Assembly: GCA_024277285.1 (NCBI GenBank)
Contig: JAJRVM010000109.1
Location: forward strand, 1-18,361
Length of the DNA: 18,361 nucleotides
Direction: 5' to 3'
Source: Planctomycetota bacterium
GTDB lineage: Bacteria > Planctomycetota > Planctomycetia > Pirellulales > Pirellulaceae
Position numbers and translations under genes: made by a program. Numbering within the stretch: position 1 is the stretch's first letter; each line of letters opens with the position of its first letter. The notes below the pieces were generated by a model that was given only the letters and a program-made list of their open reading frames with translations, had not been told where the DNA came from and did not search any database. Positions 16,187 through 18,361 of the stretch are shown here, one piece after another.

Positions 16187-16254
16187 GGCCTGAAAGGCCA
16201 ACCGATACCGGAGCCTTACGACTCCGGCAAGGGCTGTATCGGCCCTCCGGGCCG
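16187..16254. repeat. cluster of three perfect hairpins
   Basis: In order: GGCCT-GAA-AGGCC (16187-16199), CCGGAG with CTCCGG around an 8-nt loop (16208-16227), and CGGCCC-TCC-GGGCCG (16240-16254). A fourth weak one, TACCG-AG-CGGTA, follows near 16260-16271. They are regularly spaced by 8 to 12 nt, which suggests one composite element rather than chance. No T-run follows, so simple termination of the beta-helix gene, 460 bp upstream, is unlikely. Confidence 0.75.
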
Positions 16255-16438
16255 AAGCGTACCGAGCGGTAGGTGCCACTGCATGATTGACGACGTTTCT
16301 TGGCTTTGCGTCCCATGCGTATTTGCCTCTGAAGACTTCCGATGAACTTGATCTGCAATTTCTGATCGTTGACCCGCCGGTCCTCACCATGGATACTGAG
16401 TTTGACATCCCTCCTCGTCTGCGACGCAAATGGTCATC

Positions 16439-16442
16439 GGAG
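16439..16442 (+). promoter_or_regulatory. ribosome binding site of sulfatase 3
   Basis: GGAG, 8 nt before the ATG at 16451. The in-frame ATG at 16430 has no such site, so the shorter start is preferred. Confidence 0.65.
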
Positions 16443-16450
16443 AAATCGAC

Positions 16451-18349
16451 ATGTTCCCTTCAATAGCCTTTGGCAATCCCAATTTCAGCCCGTTTTCGTT
16501 TCGCCTACTGCACACATTCGCCACCCTCATACTTATTGCCCATTCAAGCGGACTATCCAAGCAGACTACACAATACGCCATCGCGTCCGAATCTCGAATT
16601 GCACCTAATGTCCTCCTCATACTGACCGACGACCAGGGTTACGGCGACCTGGGTTTCCACGGAAACGACAAGATCGACACCCCTACGCTCGACCAACTGG
16701 CTCGGGACTCGGTACGTTTCGAGAACTTTTTTGTCTGTCCCTACTGCACGCCAACGCGCGCCGCGCTGCTAACTGGCCGCTATCCGCTGCGCACGGGTGC
16801 TGCCGCCGTGACGCGAGGACTTGAGACCGTCCGCAGCCAAGAGGCGACGATTGCCGAAGTGCTTCGCCAAGCCGGATATGCCACCGGTTGTTTTGGCAAG
16901 TGGCACATTGGCGAACACTATCCAAATCATCCTAATGGCCAAGGATTCGACGAGTATTTTGGCATGCCCCAAGGTAACTGGGACAATTACTTCAACCCCA
17001 GGTTGGACCATAACGGCAAGCCGGTCGCTACGCGTGGTTACATTACCGACGTGATCACTGACTATGCGCTACGTTTCATCCAACAACACCACGATCAGCC
17101 GTTCTTCTGCTACGTGCCTTACAACGCGCCCCACACACCTCATCAGGTACCCGATCGGTACTTCGACAAGTACACGGCGCGTGGCTTCGGGCCACGCGAG
17201 GCGGCCATCTACGGCATGATTGAGAACATCGACGAAAATGTGCAACGATTGCTTGGCAAGCTGGACCAGTTGCAGATCGCCGACCAGACCATTGTCTTTT
17301 TCCTTTCGGACAACGGACCCGAGGGCCCGGAAGGGAGCCGCTACAACGCCGGCATGCGCGGCATGAAAGGGACCGTTCACGAAGGTGGCATGCGCGTGCC
17401 CCTTTTCGTGCGCTGGCCGGGCCGACTGACACCTGGCAAGACCATCGATCCAATCGCCGCGCATGTCGATCTGCTACCAACGATCGCCGAACTCTGTGGT
17501 GTGCGCAACCCGAAAACGCTGCCTCTGGATGGGCGCAGCCTGGTCCCGTTACTGACTGGTACGACTGCAACTGGTACAACCCGGATCGGCACGACTCAGC
17601 GTTGGCCTGACCGCATGTTCTTTGCACGTACCGCCGGATGGCGTAGCGTGCTCAGCTTTACGGAGCCCGAGGTCCATGATCTCCATACGATCGGCAAGAC
17701 CGTTCGCACACAGCGTTGGCGCGCAGTGAACAAAGGTGACGCGTGGCAGCTTTTTGACATGCTGCAAGATCCGTCCGAGCGACATGATGTCGCGGCTGCT
17801 CAACCGGCTACGACGCAACGCTTGGCCGATGCTTACGAAGCTTGGTTCACCGATGTTACCAGTACGCCCATTGTGCGGCCGCCGATCGAAATCGGTCATG
17901 CCGCACGGCCAATCGTCACCTTGCCCGCGACCGAAGCCTATTTCACTGGCGACATCGGCTGGTTCAACCGATTTGGGTTCGCGCACGACTGGCTGACCGG
18001 CTGGACCAACTCGGACGATACGATTTGGTGGGACATCAAGGTGATCGCCGGCGGTCACTACGAAATCTTGGTGCGCTACACATGCCCGCCCGCCTTTGTA
18101 GGCACTCGCTTGCGTGTCGAAAGCGATGCGGGCTGGACCGAGCAAGCGATCGACGTGGCTTACAATCCGGAGCCGCGCCGACGGCCGACTCGATTCCCGA
18201 AAAACCGGTTCGTGCAGACGTTTGCAACACAAAGCCTCGGTCAAATGCACCTCGAACCAGGCACACAACGCATCACACTTAGCGCATTGAGCATCCCTGC
18301 ACCATGCGCGTGTGATGTGAAGGAGTTGCTCTTGCGACGGCTGGACTGA
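16451..18349 (+). CDS. arylsulfatase-family type I sulfatase with C-terminal beta-sandwich, probably exported
   Basis: A 632-residue sulfatase removing sulfate from an unknown sugar. A hydrophobic stretch (LLHTFATLILIAHSSG, about residues 19-34) acts as signal peptide after an unusually long N-region. Catalytic motifs are complete: D60-D61 in LTDDQGYGDLGFHG, formylglycine motif CTPTR with Cys99, LTGRYPLRTG, GKWHIG with K150 and H152, NAPH with H228, and SDNGPEG with D287 and N288. The sulfatase fold ends near residue 465. The last 160 or so residues are a separate domain with IWWDIKVIAGGHYEILVRYTC and LEPGTQRITLSAL strands, probably a beta-sandwich carbohydrate-binding-like module of a type fused to other planctomycete sulfatases. 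Thr-Gly-Thr repeats occur near residue 367. The chosen ATG has GGAG 8 nt upstream. The gene ends 12 bp before the window edge and is complete. Confidence 0.96.
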   Translation: MFPSIAFGNPNFSPFSFRLLHTFATLILIAHSSGLSKQTTQYAIASESRIAPNVLLILTDDQGYGDLGFHGNDKIDTPTLDQLARDSVRFENFFVCPYCTPTRAALLTGRYPLRTGAAAVTRGLETVRSQEATIAEVLRQAGYATGCFGKWHIGEHYPNHPNGQGFDEYFGMPQGNWDNYFNPRLDHNGKPVATRGYITDVITDYALRFIQQHHDQPFFCYVPYNAPHTPHQVPDRYFDKYTARGFGPREAAIYGMIENIDENVQRLLGKLDQLQIADQTIVFFLSDNGPEGPEGSRYNAGMRGMKGTVHEGGMRVPLFVRWPGRLTPGKTIDPIAAHVDLLPTIAELCGVRNPKTLPLDGRSLVPLLTGTTATGTTRIGTTQRWPDRMFFARTAGWRSVLSFTEPEVHDLHTIGKTVRTQRWRAVNKGDAWQLFDMLQDPSERHDVAAAQPATTQRLADAYEAWFTDVTSTPIVRPPIEIGHAARPIVTLPATEAYFTGDIGWFNRFGFAHDWLTGWTNSDDTIWWDIKVIAGGHYEILVRYTCPPAFVGTRLRVESDAGWTEQAIDVAYNPEPRRRPTRFPKNRFVQTFATQSLGQMHLEPGTQRITLSALSIPAPCACDVKELLLRRLD

Positions 18350-18361
18350 TCCGCAGTCGTG

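Larger units (their letters stand above)
15723..16438. other. palindrome-rich intergenic region before sulfatase 3
   Basis: A gap of about 720 bp with no supportable gene. It contains nested inverted repeats (15928-16140) and a cluster of small hairpins (16187-16254), listed separately. Open frames on both strands have translated-palindrome composition. The promoter of the third sulfatase should lie between about 16300 and 16430; no clear elements were found. Confidence 0.6.

Noticed and set aside
16101..16358. 85-codon minus-strand frame beginning MQIKFIGSLQRQIRMGRK
   Set aside because: Most of it is translated from the hairpin cluster; the basic N-terminal part alone is not enough to support a gene.
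17549..18268. 239-codon minus-strand frame inside sulfatase 3
   Set aside because: It lies opposite the coding strand of a complete sulfatase and has no family features.

Overview
The window looks like chromosomal DNA of a planctomycete, probably from the Pirellulales. The evidence is three secreted type I sulfatases within 18 kb, exported carbohydrate-active enzymes, long gene-free intervals full of palindromes and short repeats, and strand-mixed gene order. The genus cannot be read from the sequence. No tRNA, rRNA, CRISPR array, transposase or intact insertion sequence was seen.

Layout. Positions 1-1179 hold no convincing gene, but contain a 46-bp tandem array, a strong palindrome and a 30-bp-armed inverted repeat. 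Positions 1180-8140 are a minus-strand run. In the direction of transcription it reads: the translational GTPase TypA/BipA, a four-helix membrane protein, a two-helix YcxB-like membrane protein, an arylsulfatase, and a heparan-N-sulfatase-like sulfatase. A short repeat array of the same family as the left-end array lies between the two sulfatases and appears to supply the last codons and stop of the arylsulfatase. A small conserved protein of about 100 residues is on the minus strand at 8659-8967. On the plus strand follow a two-domain GNAT acetyltransferase and a large exported protein resembling GH101/GH129-type glycosidases. The latter overlaps tail-to-tail with an exported aldose 1-epimerase on the minus strand. 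The right part carries an exported parallel beta-helix (pectate-lyase-3-like) protein and a third sulfatase with a C-terminal beta-sandwich. Repeat-rich gaps precede both.

Working together. Three sulfatases, a glycosidase-like protein, a beta-helix protein that may be a lyase, epimerase or hydrolase, and a mutarotase all have export signals. They are consistent with stepwise breakdown of a sulfated glycan outside the cytoplasm: desulfation, backbone cleavage, then anomer interconversion of the freed sugar. This is inference. The genes are not one operon, no SusC/D-type or ABC sugar transporter is present, and the substrate cannot be read from the sequence. TypA, the acetyltransferase and the membrane proteins look unrelated to that job.

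The most unusual content is non-coding: a decamer-based repeat family (CACGGATnGA-like) at two or three places, nested CACTGGCT inverted repeats before the third sulfatase followed by a hairpin cluster, and an 18-bp triplication that repeats a Shine-Dalgarno-like motif before the small protein.
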